Positions 1 through 12,422 of a stretch of 64,000 nucleotides of DNA are shown here, piece by piece (position 1 is the stretch's first letter; each line of letters begins with the position of its first letter). The notes beneath the pieces were generated by a model. The model did no database searches. It was not told the origin of the DNA and was given only the letters and a program-made list of their open reading frames with translations. A program made the position numbers and the translations under genes. The stretch is from Filosporella fistucella (lineage: Eukaryota; Ascomycota; Leotiomycetes; Helotiales): NCBI GenBank assembly GCA_030077755.1, contig JAQJZZ010000017.1, positions 310,001 through 374,000 of the forward strand, read 5' to 3'.

Positions 1-1470
1 GAGGCATGGAAGTGCACCATTAAAAACCTTGGGATGCAATAGACCCCAAATACAATAGATATTTGGGCTTAATCATTCAATAAAGAAAGTACGTCGTATG
101 TCTCCGGAAAATGGGATTTCATGCTGACAAGGACTTTCAATCATACAAAATTGACTTTTCACTTCACAAACACTTGAAACCATGGAATGGATTGTGACCC
201 TGTATCAAATATCTTGGTGCTTTTTGTTTTGAGGTGTGCAGTACCTTGCTTTCAACCTGCTGAATAAACAATACACTGAATAGAGATTCCACTTGGATCA
301 ATCAACAGCAGAATTGAATCAGATGGCTATAAGAATCTGGCGTCAGGGATGCAATTAAACATTTATGAGGGTACATTAATTTCTTTTACTGTTGGAGAGC
401 TGAGAGAATTGATTTGTAGAGAAGGCTTGAATACAGTGTGCAGTGTCTTAAAATCGAACTCTCAAATGGAGAACTCCTTACAGCAGAAGGTGCCTTAATG
501 CAAGCTATAGCAAGTTTATCAAGCTTGTGATGTCGACGAATTGGAACAACACCTTGCTCAAATGCTTCGCTTACCCAAGTTCTCAAGCCTTAAAATAATC
601 TTGTGGTTGAAAACCAAGCAGACTCGTAATTCGTTTCCTGACAGGCGGCCAGCTTCGCCCAAGAGGAACAATAAAGGTTGACAGCAGATGCCTCTGACCG
701 CATATGCGAAGGCATTGGCTACGTTCATGCATTCAATCTTCTCGCCATGAATAAAGCTACTCTAAAGCTTTAGCGTCCCATAGGCATTCTAAAATAATTA
801 CTGCATAGATGTAAGATGGATTTATCATCAGCATTACTTTGGCAGCAGTCTGCTTAACACGATAATTCTGTAGTTCGATTTTGCCCAGACCATGCAGCTG
901 TTCTCAGAGCAGCCAGGAAAATGCCGGAAATTGTCAGGACGCAGCAGTTTTGCGAAGCAACCAACCATTCAAGGTAAACACAAAGCTCAGCATAGACAAA
1001 TATATCTCTGCCAATTCAGCCCGCTTTGTGTCTGAACTTTGACACATAGTGCAGTGTCACGGCTTGATGATTTTTGAACGTTTCTAGAAGCCGTAACTCT
1101 GAGGCATCACAAGAAAACTATCTCTGTAACAAGATGATGAATAAATCAATTTATTAGGCTCCGAATACAAAGAGCGCTTTTCAGAAATAGGTATTGGCAT
1201 TCCCAATGATACCTAAGGTGTTGCAGCAATTGGGAGTGGGGAACGAAGCTTCCAGCTGCGCAATCAAGCGGTACCTAGAGGTGAAGCTGCGAGTTGATGC
1301 ACTATTCATCGCTGGCGAAATTACAACAAAATAATTTGAATCATTAGAGAGGCATTCAACGATACTTACCATGCATGCCTGACGTGTGTTCAATTTCAGA
1401 GTGGCTCCGTCATTCCAGGTTGTTGAGAGTTGCCAAGTCACATGATTGACCGCTAGCACAAGCGAATTTT
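1..1470. other. left-edge non-coding stretch
   Basis: No convincing gene is seen. Open frames here are short and carry no recognisable domain, and those after 1180 lie antisense to the S17 gene. The right end is the presumed promoter and leader of the S17 gene. Confidence 0.5.
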
Positions 1471-1471
1471 G

Positions 1472-1511
1472 GAAATATTCCCACAGACCACACGAATATC
1501 GAAATATTCCC
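1472..1511 (+). promoter_or_regulatory. direct repeat GAAATATTCCC upstream of S17
   Basis: The 11-mer GAAATATTCCC occurs at 1472-1482 and again at 1501-1511, 29 bp apart and about 103 and 74 bp before the S17 start codon. Two exact copies in the proximal promoter or leader suggest a regulatory site. No known factor is assigned. Confidence 0.3.
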
Positions 1512-1574
1512 TTCCAGCAACGATTCCACGACAACCTCAATTCCGACAACCCAACTCCTTCTACAACCGCAAAA

Positions 1575-2113
1575 ATGGGTCGCGTTAGAACCAAGACCGT
1601 GAAGAAGTCCGCCAAGGTCATTATCGAGAGATACTACCCAAAGTTGACCCTCGATTTCGAGACCAACAAGAGAATCTGCGATGAAATTGCCATCATTGCC
1701 TCGAAGCGTCTCCGCAACAAGGTATACTTTGCGCCAGCAATGTTCCAAGACTATTCTGATCAGATATGATAGATTGCCGGTTACACCACACATTTGATGA
1801 AGCGTATTCAACGTGGGCCAGTCCGTGGTATCTCCTTCAAGCTTCAAGAAGAGGAGCGTGAGAGAAAGGATCAATACGTCCCAGAGGTTTCTGCTCTCGA
1901 CTTCAGCCAAAGCGAGACCGGACAACTCGAGGTCGATACCGAGACAAAGGATCTCCTCAAGAGCCTTGGTGTATGTTTTTCAGAAATTGGGATCAGAAGA
2001 GGGGTTCTGACATTTCATAGTTCGATTCTATCCCAGTCAACGTCGTCGCCGTATCTCAACAACAAACCGTCGAGCGACCCCGCCGCTTCAACGACCGCCC
2101 AGCACGCACTTAG
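1575..2113 (+). CDS. RPS17: 40S ribosomal protein S17 (eS17)
   Basis: Structural protein of the small ribosomal subunit. Three exons, 1575-1721, 1773-1970 and 2021-2113, encode 145 residues, the usual length for fungal eS17. The introns are 51 and 50 nt, GT-AG (GTATAC...TAG and GTATGT...TAG). The protein starts [14 protein letters not shown], continues with the family core around [16 protein letters not shown] and ends with a basic RFNDRPART tail, all hallmarks of eS17. The start is the ATG preceded by CAAAA; the same frame is open further upstream, but that part does not resemble the family. High expression is expected for a ribosomal protein. Identification is from recognised sequence. Confidence 0.96.
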
Positions 2114-2902
2114 GTTTAGGTTGGAATACAAAAGCGAATATCATGGATGGATTGGCACGGATCTGGTTGCTCATTGGCGTCTTGCGGGATGGGTATGCAT
2201 ACTAGATCAATGTGAGATCATTCCCACACACAGGTGTCGCTGATTCTCCTCTGGAGATGATGCTTGATTGCCACTTTCTTTTGTTCTTGACTTGTGAACC
2301 TCTGACCCTGGATGGTGAGCTGCGAGGCGCATATCAGCTGCAGCTGGAGGCTAATTTCCTGACGGGAGTGATGCTTGATTTTCGTGCTTGTGAACCTCTG
2401 ATCCATGATATTTTTGTCGAAAAGTTTTGTACGTATGCCATTTCTAAGGCTCGGCGGACCTTTTATCAATCACTAACCGGGGAGCAACGAACCTCTCGGC
2501 TACAGTGTATCATTGGAAGTCCAATCTACACCGTGGTCTCCAATCTAGTCGTACACTGATCCTTTTGCTTATTTGCTTATGCTTGTGATGGCAGAGAGAA
2601 CAGCTAAAGTCATATATTTCCCTATGGATATATTTTATCAGATAGCTACTCAATGAAGAGAAAACCTCCCCAATGTATTCTTGAAACCTTCACTATGCAG
2701 GTCCCGGTGATACCATAACTCGTACAAGATCCTGCTAAATCAAGATCGGGATTCGAGGCCATCTGACAATGTCACAAAAGTTGAATGGAACGTAAAGGGT
2801 TTTACGAAGCAAAAATCTAATTTTGTAAATTTCCTATGGGTATCAACCTGACCTGCCAAACCAGGATCCAAACGCCATGAATGCACTTCCATCTACCTAA
2901 TG
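2114..2902. other. spacer between S17 and the Rtr1-like gene
   Basis: Presumed 3' regions of two convergent genes. A segment near 2256-2310 is imperfectly repeated near 2366-2405 (GATGCTTGATT ... CTTGTGAACCTCTGA), which looks like a local duplication. No gene is supported. Confidence 0.5.
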
Positions 2903-3775
2903 TTACAACTTCCAATCCTCAGTGCCATCGTCATCTCCCATCTCCACATCCTGCCTCTTTCCACCAAATTTGCTTGTATACCCCTCCAATGTCAGATGCA
3001 GAGTGTCCATCCGATCACTCAGTTCGACATCATTGAGTGACGGAGCTTGAGGCGTCTTGACAATATCTTTCTCTTGGATAACAACATCTACCATGCCATT
3101 CTTCACAGCACGACCACTATCACCTCTCTCTAAAGCCAAATCTGCAGCATCTTGCTTCCTGTTTGCTGTATCCTCACCCAAGCTTAATTTTCCCAAGTCT
3201 TCAGTCATCGTGGTATCCTCTGACTTTGGTTCGTCCAAAAGGTCGATAGTAACCATAGACTCCATAGCCCCTCTCTCCCAAGCTGGACACTCGCTCAGCT
3301 GCACCCTGATATACATCGCCCTTCTCGCACAAGCTTCTGAACACCATTTCTCCAGTTCTTTTGTCTCGACGACTCTAAAGTTGCTTGCTTTCCCAGATGT
3401 ACCCAGAATACGATATTTGCCTCCAGCCTTCTCTCTAAGTCTTGGGTATGGGCAGAGAGCATAACCGCAATGATCATTGATGTTGCGCTCTTCTATGAGG
3501 GCATCATAGTCGCTGGGTAAAAATGGAATGATGTGTTCTTTGAAAGCTTTAGCGTCAGACATAGAAGGGTTCGAGGCATCGTGGGGTTCGGGGGCAAGAG
3601 GAAAGTCGATCAAGGTCTCAGTAGAGAAGAGGATCTCAAGCTCGATATCTTTTTGCCTTTGTATAAGATTTGCATGGAACAAGGCTATCTCTCGATCTCG
3701 CTCTTCTTTAGACTTGGGCCCATTCGCAGATGTTGGGGTCTTCTTGAGTATAGATTTGGGTTGCATAGTTGCCAT
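2903..3775 (-). CDS. RTR1: Rtr1/RPAP2-type RNA polymerase II CTD phosphatase
   Basis: Single exon, 290 residues, starting MATMQPKSILKK. The central zinc-binding domain of the Rtr1/RPAP2 family is visible: CGYALCPYP at about residues 103-111, and CSEACARRA about 40 residues later, matching the C-x4-C ... C-x3-C/H arrangement. The N-terminal basic coiled part (KEERDREIALFHANLIQRQ) is also typical. In yeast and animals the family acts on the RNA polymerase II C-terminal domain (Ser5-P) and in polymerase assembly or import. The C-terminal third is acidic and poorly conserved. It is convergent with the S17 gene and divergent from the BBC1-like gene. Whether the family is a true phosphatase has been debated. 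Confidence 0.85.
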   Translation of the reverse strand: MATMQPKSILKKTPTSANGPKSKEERDREIALFHANLIQRQKDIELEILFSTETLIDFPLAPEPHDASNPSMSDAKAFKEHIIPFLPSDYDALIEERNINDHCGYALCPYPRLREKAGGKYRILGTSGKASNFRVVETKELEKWCSEACARRAMYIRVQLSECPAWERGAMESMVTIDLLDEPKSEDTTMTEDLGKLSLGEDTANRKQDAADLALERGDSGRAVKNGMVDVVIQEKDIVKTPQAPSLNDVELSDRMDTLHLTLEGYTSKFGGKRQDVEMGDDDGTEDWKL

Positions 3776-4511
3776 GTTTTGTTTCCTGCAAATATGTTTA
3801 TTGTAATTTGCTGCTTCTTTCGAAGTAAGCTGATGCCGTTATGACCTCATAAGAGCTTGTGATTCAAAAGAAAGTCTTAAACTCGACCTGAATGTGTAAT
3901 CCGGCGGCAAATTTCACCTATGACTCGGCTTGCTTTTCTTTTGTTTGCTCTACTCGGCTTCCTCTTGATGATGCGGGACCGTCGGAAGCGACGATCTATC
4001 CCTGTTCACATCTCCCAAAGTTGTCCCACTATTCACCCGGACTTCAATCACCACTCCACCGCCTCTGGCGTAGGCTGCCAAGCTCCTCTTTTCATTAACC
4101 AACATACTGCTTCACCCGCTCAGTCTGTGAATTGATGCAAATGCTGCTCTACTTTGGTTCCTTTGAACAGCCCCGTCTGGTAAGATGTGACAATCTCTAG
4201 ATTTGAAGGGCTCTACGATTTATCCATTCTGACAGCAGCTGTTTCACACGTCGTCGTTCATGCGCTGACGTAGACTAGCACGTTTAGATACACAGCAACG
4301 CCCCGCTCATACACGTCGAGATTCTCCTTTCCTGGCCTATAACGCACCACATACGCTTTCACCCTGTCATACATACTGTCGTAACCATCCAAATCTGCGA
4401 ATACCATCAAATCCCAAGTTCCGCGCTGCCTTAGGGCATTTCCTATCAAAAGTTGTGTAGGCAACAAGCCGAGAAAGTTTGCTACAACAATTGCATCCTC
4501 ACAACTTCAAA
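3776..4511. other. bidirectional promoter region
   Basis: About 0.7 kb between the divergently transcribed Rtr1-like and BBC1-like genes. It presumably holds both promoters. A 69-codon minus-strand open frame at 4258-4467 has no ATG start and no recognised domain. Confidence 0.5.
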
Positions 4512-7500
4512 ATGTCAAGCCAACCTTTCAAAGTGAAAGCAGTGTACGAATACACATCCCCGCATGACGATGATCTCCATTTTCCACTTGGGCAGATAAT
4601 TACGGTTACTGAGGAGGAAGATGATGATTGGTACTCGGGGGAATACATAGATGCTTCAGGCGTGAAACAAGAGGGCATATTTCCGAAGAACTTCGTGGAG
4701 AAGTATGAGCCAACTGCCCCTCCTCGACCAACACGTACCAATCGACCAAAGAAGGAAGCAGAACCAGCTCCAGAACCTATCCCCGAACCTGCACCAGTTG
4801 AACCAGTCCACGAACATGAACCGGAGCCGGAGCCGGAAGAGGTTCATGAGCCTCCAGCTGCAAGAGATCCTCCTCCGCCAGCTCCAAAGCAGGTAGTTCC
4901 ACCGCAGGCTGCAAAACCTGTAGAATCTTCACCACCAGTTGCCAAACCAATTCCTTCCTCTTCGAAACCATCTGCCCCTCCACCTGTTTCTGAGAAACCC
5001 AGTGGGGGTTCTTTCCGCGATCGCATTGCAGCATTTAACAAAGCTGCCCCGCCTGTTGCTCCCTTCAAGCCTGGGGGATTAGGAGGTGGGGGATCAAACA
5101 ATTTTATCAAAAAGCCATTTGTTGCCCCTCCACCGAGCAAAAATGCATATGTTCCAGTGCCTCGAGAGCCTGCGCCGCAAAAGATATACAGACGTGAGGA
5201 GGACCCGGAAATTGCGGCGAAAGAGTCGGAGAATCAAGAATTGGCGGAAAGAGCTGGATTAGCTCCTGCTACAAATGACGGGGAAGAGGAAGATCAGCCA
5301 AAGCCAACCAGCTTGAAGGATCGCATTGCGCTACTTCAAAAGCAGCAAATGGAACAGGCAAATCGCCATGCCGAAGCTGCACAAAAGAAGGAAAAGCCCA
5401 AACGTCCAGCTAAGAAACGTACTGAGTCCCATGGTCAAGAAGGAGAGGAAGCTGAGGGAAATGCATTGGAGAGGCATGACACCGGGGAAACCGCTGGTAA
5501 ACCGTCCATGGATTCCGTTCGGGAAGAGCGCGGGATTCCTCGCAGACGTAAGTCCTCGAGAGGTGCCGAGTCACCCGGCATTCAACCTCGAAAGTCATTT
5601 GGTGACGGTAACGATGCGGACATGTCAGGAGCGGGAGATACCACAGAGGAGCCGGAAGATACTGGAAGAGATGATAGTGATGAAAAGCCTCGAGCAAGAG
5701 CCGCTGCCCCACCTCCCCCAATCAGAACACAAACACAACCTGGCACAGAATCAGGAGTTGGCGAAGAGGAGGGAGCAACCGAAGAGGAGCCACCTCAAGA
5801 TGATGAGGAGGAGGAAGAGGAAGAAGAAGACGATATTGATCCTGAGGTACGAAAAAAGGAGGAATTACGTGCTCGCATGGCAAAAATGAGCGGTGGTATG
5901 GGTATGCACGGTATGTTTGGAGGTATGCCAATGCCTGCACCGATGGCTCCTCCAAAGAAAAAGAAGTCTACGGGTGCTAGTGAGAAGCGTGCAGGAGAGT
6001 ATGGTGCAGATGAAGTATCTCCAACTTCTCGTGCACCTCCTGTTCCTATGCCTGGCTTGTCTCGAGTTCGTAGTCCGGAGGAAATTAAACCGGAACCTGA
6101 AGAGGAGACAACTCCAATTTCAGCTCGGGCACCCAATGATGTACCTGACATCGAAGAAGTGGTTCCTCATGAGAGGAGTGTTCCGCCAGGTAAGAGAACA
6201 ATCACATTTCATGAATAATCTAACATTACCGCAGTTCCATCTACCGACGGTGGTGCTCCACCACTGCCAGGGAATAGACCAGCGCCTCCTCCTGTACCAA
6301 AAGAGAGTAAGTTTTGCTAAATTAATGATAGTTTTGTCACCCATACTGACCAGAATAGCACGACCTGTTCCTCCGAATCTGATGTCTCCAAGTGCTGGAT
6401 CCGAATCGGACGATGAGAGTTCAATTCGCGCACAACCTACAGTGACTAGCCCATTGGCAGAGCCACCACGTCCTCCACCAAGGTCATCCGAAGGACCAGG
6501 ATCTCCAAAATCACCGAATGCTAGACGAGCATCATATTTCGGGAATGATCATGTATCGCCAACATCCCCTACAACCCCTGGAGCCAACAAGCGTAATAGC
6601 AGATTACCGCCTCCCATTCCTGGAGCAACACCTGCTTCGCAACCTCAAAATCGTGCACCACCCCCTCCACCTCCTGGGGCACCACTAAGTCGATCTTCCA
6701 CTGGTGACAAGCTGAATCAGCCGCCGCCTAAGCAAGTTGATGAAGAGAGTGATGAGGAAGTTACAGAGTATGAAGGAGACTATGATACTGACATTGCATC
6801 TGCTGTACCACATAAGGATGCTTTGAAGGCTCATCCAAGAGAACCAAGTATGGATGAGGCGAAATCGCCTATTACTTCCCCTACATCAGTACCTCCACCT
6901 TTACCCCCAACTGCAGCTCCACGGGCTGTGCCTCCTCCTTTGCCATCACAACCGCCTCCCAACTCTCGACAATCGGCGGATATGCCAAGGGCTGCACCCC
7001 CTCCACCACCAACAAAAATGCCAGCGCCGTGGGAACAAGATGATGATGACTATGAAAATTATCTAAGATACAACAGTCAGAAAGCTCCTGTCATGAGTGG
7101 GGGGATAAGTGCTCCAGCACCTCCTCCTAGGGTTGAGCACAATGATGAAGATCTTTATAATGCTTCACCGCCCAGGACATTTGCTTCTCCGCCTCAAGAT
7201 AGACCAGCTCCACCTCCACCACCAAGAGAAGAGCTAGCACCATCTGGAAGTAGAGCTCCACCTCGTAAATCTCAAGATATTCAAAGATCAGCTACCTCGG
7301 CTAGACGATCTGTTGAGTTGGGCAGAATGTCCATGGATTCAGGTTATGTCGCCAATGATATTGACTTGGCTCCTCGATCTTTCTGGTGGACTCAACCTTC
7401 TGGAACCCCACCAATCCTTCAGGGTAGAAAGGACTGTTTGCTTCATTTTGAAGAGACAGTTTCAACTGGTCGAAATGGCAAACCAGTGGTTATCAAGGAT

Positions 7501-8115
7501 GTTTTTGTCCTCTTTCAAGATTTCTCTCAAACTGTCATTACTGCACAATTTGATCCTCAAGATCCAGCAGATATCAAACTTGAGCAGAGACATGAACCAC
7601 CTCCTTCAAGATTACGTCAAGATCAGTTAGAATCCGCTCATGAACAATTTGGTCGCCGAATTTCGGATGCTGTTCACGGGAGGAAGGAAACAGTCGTTGG
7701 GGATGGTACACCACAAGGGTTGATTCAAGAATTGTTGCGGCCATTATCGAATGCGCTTCTCCCAGTGGGTACTCGTGCCTATGGAGCAGTCATCTACAGT
7801 AATCTTGCCAATGCATCAACGCAACAGAATGATGAGATCAGACCTGGAGACATTATTACTCTACGCAATACCAAATTCCAAGGTAAGCATGGACCTATGC
7901 ACGCAAAATATAGCATGGAAGTCGGCAAACCAGATCATGTCGGTATTGTAGCTGAATGGGATGGCACAAAAAAGAAGGTTCGTGCTTGGGAGCAAGGGAG
8001 AGAGAGTAAAAAGGTTAAAATGGAGAGCTTCAAGTTGGATGATTTGAGAAGTGGAGAGGTGAAGATTTGGAGGGTGATGCCTAGGAGCTGGGTAGGTTGG
8101 CAGGGGACGAATTAG
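4512..8115 (+). CDS. BBC1: BBC1/MTI1-like SH3-domain actin-patch protein
   Basis: Three exons, 4512-6189, 6235-6306 and 6359-8115 (introns of 45 and 52 nt), give 1168 residues in one frame. An N-terminal SH3 domain lies at about residues 4-65 (KAVYEYTSPHDDDLHF, then WYSGEY and GIFPKNFVE). A very long disordered region follows with Pro-rich stretches, basic DRIA(A/L) motifs (RDRIAAFNK, KDRIALLQK) and a Glu/Asp tract near residue 440. The last ~240 residues, from about FWWTQPSGTPPIL to the end, form the conserved C-terminal domain of fungal BBC1/AIM3 proteins, described as having a cysteine-proteinase-like fold. In yeast Bbc1 binds Las17/WASP and type I myosins at cortical actin patches and restrains actin assembly during endocytosis. 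The ATG with AAA before it was chosen; an in-frame ATG 11 codons upstream is less likely. Confidence 0.88.
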
Positions 8116-8765
8116 GCTCGGGAAGAAGGAAAGATGAGGATGATGACGGACCGATGATAGTGTATACAGGTACAGTTTACGCATAGCATTGTGTTGCATC
8201 GAATCGAATACCGTTTTTGCTATTGTGAAATTTTCATATTCTGTGGTGTGGTTAGATTTGGTGTATGATGCCTTGGAGGGGATTTCTTTCAGTCCATGTC
8301 GAATTTGCTTGTGCCCTGTGATTAGAATGCCACTCGCTACCATTGGTCTTCACATCAAATGTCAGGCTAGTCAAAGCTAGAGCAATGACGCTTAGTTTTA
8401 CCACGACTCGACAACGAGACATTATCTTCGATGGGAGACGGAGGGCAGTGTTATTTCACTTCCCACCTGGACAGGTAGACCTGGATCCGTCAAATCGAGC
8501 CGCGGTCATAAACCATAAATACATCGAGAGGCTGAGGAACTTTCAAGATGTATCACTTGTTCTTCTTTTGAAGAGACGGCCACAGTTGATTTGAACGTTG
8601 CAAACGGGAGTATAATATGGCTCTCATGACAAGATCAGCAAGTCTCCTCCGCTCTATTCAGCACAAATAAAATACACGTTTTCGCCTCTATCTACGCTCT
8701 TCCATCCTCTCCTTCCTCAACACTTCTTTGCCTTTATCTCAACCCCAATTCCCACCACCTCAGAA
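8116..8765. other. 3' spacer between convergent genes
   Basis: Presumed 3' untranslated sequence of the BBC1-like gene and of the small membrane-protein gene on the other strand. No further gene is seen. Confidence 0.5.
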
Positions 8766-9446
8766 TCAAACCAAGACTCCCACAGCAACGAAAGCCGGAA
8801 TCCCAATCAGTGGTACAAGAGGCTCATAAATCCCACCCCTCACATACATACTCCCGAAGTAAAGCTGACATAAAGTATACATGCCGAGATAGGCTTTATC
8901 GTACACGTCTGTTAGGCCGTGGTTTGCCCATTTGATGCAGAAGAGTCCTGGTGGAGGGTTAGTACGTTTCGGGGGCTATATGGGGGTTGCGATGGGGATT
9001 GAGGGGATGAGGATAAGGAGGAAGGGGGAGCAAGATGAGATGCTATAGGAGGGGATAAAATAGTGTAGAGATTTCAAAGCTCGATATTTTGAATCTTAGA
9101 CTCGAAACCATCACTTCTATCACCCTCCTTTCACAACCCCACCAATCCCTCCCTTACCACCTTAAATCCACTCCAATCCAAAGCAATCCAACCACCAAAA
9201 TTCAAACACAAACATGAAACAAACCAAAGAAAAGAAAGAAAACATACCCATAACACCAAAATTCAAACACCCCTCCACCCACCCAATCTTCGCAGTTATA
9301 ACACCCTTATCCTTTTCTGATTTCTCCACCTTGGCTAGGGAAGGATACACTAGATCGTGACCGAATTTGAGATGGCCGAAGATGGTGGAGAGAGAGAGGA
9401 AGGAGGCGGTGTAGAGGAGGGTTGAGGAGAGTGTTGATGGGGACAT
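8766..9446 (-). CDS. small four-helix membrane protein, function unknown
   Basis: Two exons, 9446-9248 and 8947-8766, join in frame to 126 residues. The intron is long for this region (300 nt) but has GTATGT at the 5' end and a CTAAC branch close to a CAG acceptor. About four hydrophobic segments are visible, at roughly residues 8-25, 59-72, 86-100 and 110-125, with a charged loop rich in Lys and Glu (AKVEKSEKDKG) between the first two. It ends GIPAFVAVGVLV. I do not recognise the family. It resembles small conserved fungal membrane proteins of the endomembrane system only in general layout. A further small exon inside the intron cannot be excluded. Confidence 0.6.
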
Positions 9447-10143
9447 CTTTTGGATTTTGGGGGTGGGGATGGGGATGGGAACGGGGGGTTCAGATTAGGC
9501 AATGGGGTAGAAGGGGTGTATGGGGATTGCTGGGAAATATGGGGAGAATTAGAGGATAGGTTTCCTGAGAAGAGGGGACGGAAGTAGTGTAAAATAGGGT
9601 TTTCAAGGTAATTGATATAAATATAAAAATCACAGTTACCAAGAGAGAGCTTACCAAGCGAACAGAAGAAAACGCTAGGTATATAAACTCAAACCAGGAA
9701 TCCCTGCCCCTCTTTTCAAGATCCTGCCCACATGTTACCGAAACTATCCGAGCCGAGTCGGGTATCTGAGTATCTTGGCCTCCTTCGATATAATCAAATA
9801 CATTTATACGAATTTAAAGCTTGGTGCTTGACCTGCGCCGGGAAACGAAGGATACTAGGACTATGAGACGAGTAAATCTGGGTGCAGGACTTAGTGATCG
9901 AAGGGATTATATAAGTAAAGCATGGTGTTAAATCTTTGGGTACAAGGGGGGGGAAAATATATACTTCATAGTAGCAGCTTATAGCTGAAAAGAGACTAGG
10001 CTGCGCAGTAAGAATTCACATAATATGTACACCTCGATTCTTCATTAAAACTACCTTGATATCTTGATCGCAAACATAATCATGTCTCATACTCGTTCAA
10101 ACCATCAAACCTAAAACGCCAGGGTATCTCATCCGTAATACAA
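9447..10143. other. spacer, no gene seen
   Basis: G-rich then mixed-composition DNA upstream of the small membrane-protein gene and downstream of the GCP4-like gene. No open frame with a recognisable product was found. Confidence 0.45.
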
Positions 10144-12422
10144 TCACCCCTCAAAATCACTTTCCCCATCATCAAACTCTTTTCCCCTCCCATTCCCATC
10201 AAACCAGCCTCCAAAATCCAATTTCATCAATAACCTATCTACCCTTCCCACCTTAGCAGGAACGTACCTCCCCTCCTCTCCTAAAACCACCTCCTTGAAC
10301 CCATTTTCCCAGCCCTCCTTCTCCTGATCAATGTCTCTAAGACATTTAACTAGTTCCTCAATCGCGTTTTTGACTCTAGTCGCAATGATTACGAGTTGTT
10401 CTTTGATGTCTTTTTCCTCTTTATGGAAATCGGAGAAGGCGTCTACAACTCCTTCGTCGGCTTCGAGGTCTAGAGAGGACCAGATGGAGTGGATTCTGTA
10501 GACCAGCGCGACAAGGTGGTCGATTTGAAGAAGGAGGTGGTAGAGGGGGTCTGTGAAGGAGGAAGTGGAGAGGAGGAGGCCAGAAATGAGAGCTGAGAGG
10601 TAGCGTCTGTGTGCGTCTGCTAGAGATTGAGGATCATGGGTGTGTGTTGGTGGAGCTGCTTCTTTTCCGGCTGCTAACCAAATATCTTCGTCTTCATCTT
10701 CATCTTCTTGAGGTGAAGCAGTTTGGGGTGAAGTATCGCCTTCAATCCAGTTTTTGAATCCATCCCACATTCCTTGTACAACTTCTCCTTGAAGATAAGC
10801 TTCTGTCTCTCCAAGGAAGAATACGGCTGCACTGCTAGTTGCCCATACACTTCGCATAGCTTCTGATCTTTCTTTAGCTCTACTCCTTAGAGTACGAACT
10901 TTATTTCTTCCTATTGTTGAGCTACCGTATGGAGGTCCAGGTGGTGCAGGATGATCTCGTCGTAGCGACGTAATTTTCCATAAATCAGTCAGACGAAGAT
11001 GTGCTCTATGAATTGATAGAAGATAAGCATTTACGCTTGAATATGTTTGAATATCCGAAGGTGTGAGGAAAAGATCCAATGGAGATGGGATGTGCAACGT
11101 CAGTACGATAGGCACCGAAAGTAACAGATTCTTAAACGGCGTCAAAGCAATTTCCGCACTCGGTTTTGGTGGCGAATTGCTTTTCGAAGGAGTACTACTC
11201 GTCGGCTTTGTAATGACCAATTGAACAAGATCCCTCGCAAGTTCAAGTAACTCCTCATCCTGATCTTCATGGTCTCCTTGAAGTAACGCCATAGCAGCCC
11301 ATGTCCGTGCTAGAATAGCAGATACCTCTCCTTCCTTAACAACGATATTACCAAAATCATTTCGTTTCTCATAACCCAGATTATCAGATCTCCGCCACCT
11401 GGAGCGAATCTTCTCATCTGCTTCTGTGATGAGAGAAATAGCAAATTCTCCTTTTCCAAGTAAGAAGAATTCTCTTAATAGAGTCAAAATCTCAATAACT
11501 CTACTTAAAGGTAATAATTTCTGAAGAGTCGTCTGAGAAAGTGAAAGCCGAATCGAAGCAACAACTCTCGAAAAATTGGCGCTATTGATCGGAAACTCCA
11601 GGTTGGAAAGCTGTTTCAGATGCGTAGAAAGTAGATCCAGTTCCGGCGTATTCTGACTCGATATCCCTTTGACTCTTATATGATTCAACGAGCGTCCAAT
11701 AAACAGTAACGAACTCGCCGTCGATGCCGACACGAAAGTAGGTAGTAGCTCACTCCTACACTCATACTCCTATTTCATCAGCACCATCCCCCATGACCAA
11801 GGGGACAACAAACCTCATCACCCTCCCTACTAACAAAAAAGTCCTCCCTCCCAAAACTAGGTAACCTCCCATAAAGCGCCCAAGCACTAACCTGCCTTAA
11901 CCAAGCCATCTCCGCCACCTTTACCAATTCCAGCGCTACACCCTCTACATCCGTATACCCCGTCTGCAAGCTCTCACAAAGCCGATTAATAACCATAGCA
12001 CCAGTACATTTCCCCTCATTTCTAGGAGAAAGCATAAACTCTGTCACCTCCCCTAGGAACTCCATTCTCCGTCTCCATTCCCCAAACTGCGATACTATGC
12101 CCGTAAGCGGAACAATATTATACGCCCCAACTTGTCCAGCATCTCTTTTCAAGATACTTTCTTCTACTTCCAATACTTTTTGCTGGAAGCGGGCGAGATG
12201 CACGTTCCGAATAGAGGTAGCTACTGCTTGGCAGATGCTGGAGGTGTGGGAAGAGGCGATTGTAGAGGTGAGTGTTAAGAGCGTGCTGTGTAGGGTTGAG
12301 AGGTGGGCGAGGGAGGAGAGGAGAGCTTTTTCGGGGGGAGAGAGGAGGGTGCTGGATGAGGTGGTGGTTGAGAGGAGTGGAGAGGGGTGGCCGGAGAGGG
12401 AGAGGAGGATTTCGTGGAGCAT
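10144..12422 (-). CDS. GCP4: gamma-tubulin complex component 4-like (Spc97/Spc98 family)
   Basis: Two exons, 12422-11814 and 11769-10144, joined across a 44-nt intron, encode 744 residues. It starts MLHEILLSLSGHPSPL, a signature of GCP4, and continues through the N-terminal GCP region (ALYGRLPSFGREDFFV). Across the splice join lies LLPTFVSASTASSLLFIGRSLNHIR, again typical of GCP4. The C-terminal half is the helical GCP grip-2 domain and ends with charged residues (DDGESDFEG). An acidic insert (EDEDEDEDIW) lies near two-thirds of the length. GCP4-type subunits build the gamma-tubulin ring complex that nucleates microtubules at spindle pole bodies. The intron was placed so that EGDE continues into EYECRSELLP; the unspliced frame stops after 214 codons. 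Assignment within the Spc97/Spc98 family rests on the N-terminus. Confidence 0.85.

Noticed and set aside
386..586. 66-codon minus-strand frame at the left edge
   Set aside because: No domain, no start context and no neighbouring exon.
4258..4467. 69-codon minus-strand frame that reads somewhat protein-like
   Set aside because: No ATG start, no splice partner found and it sits in a bidirectional promoter; no family recognised.
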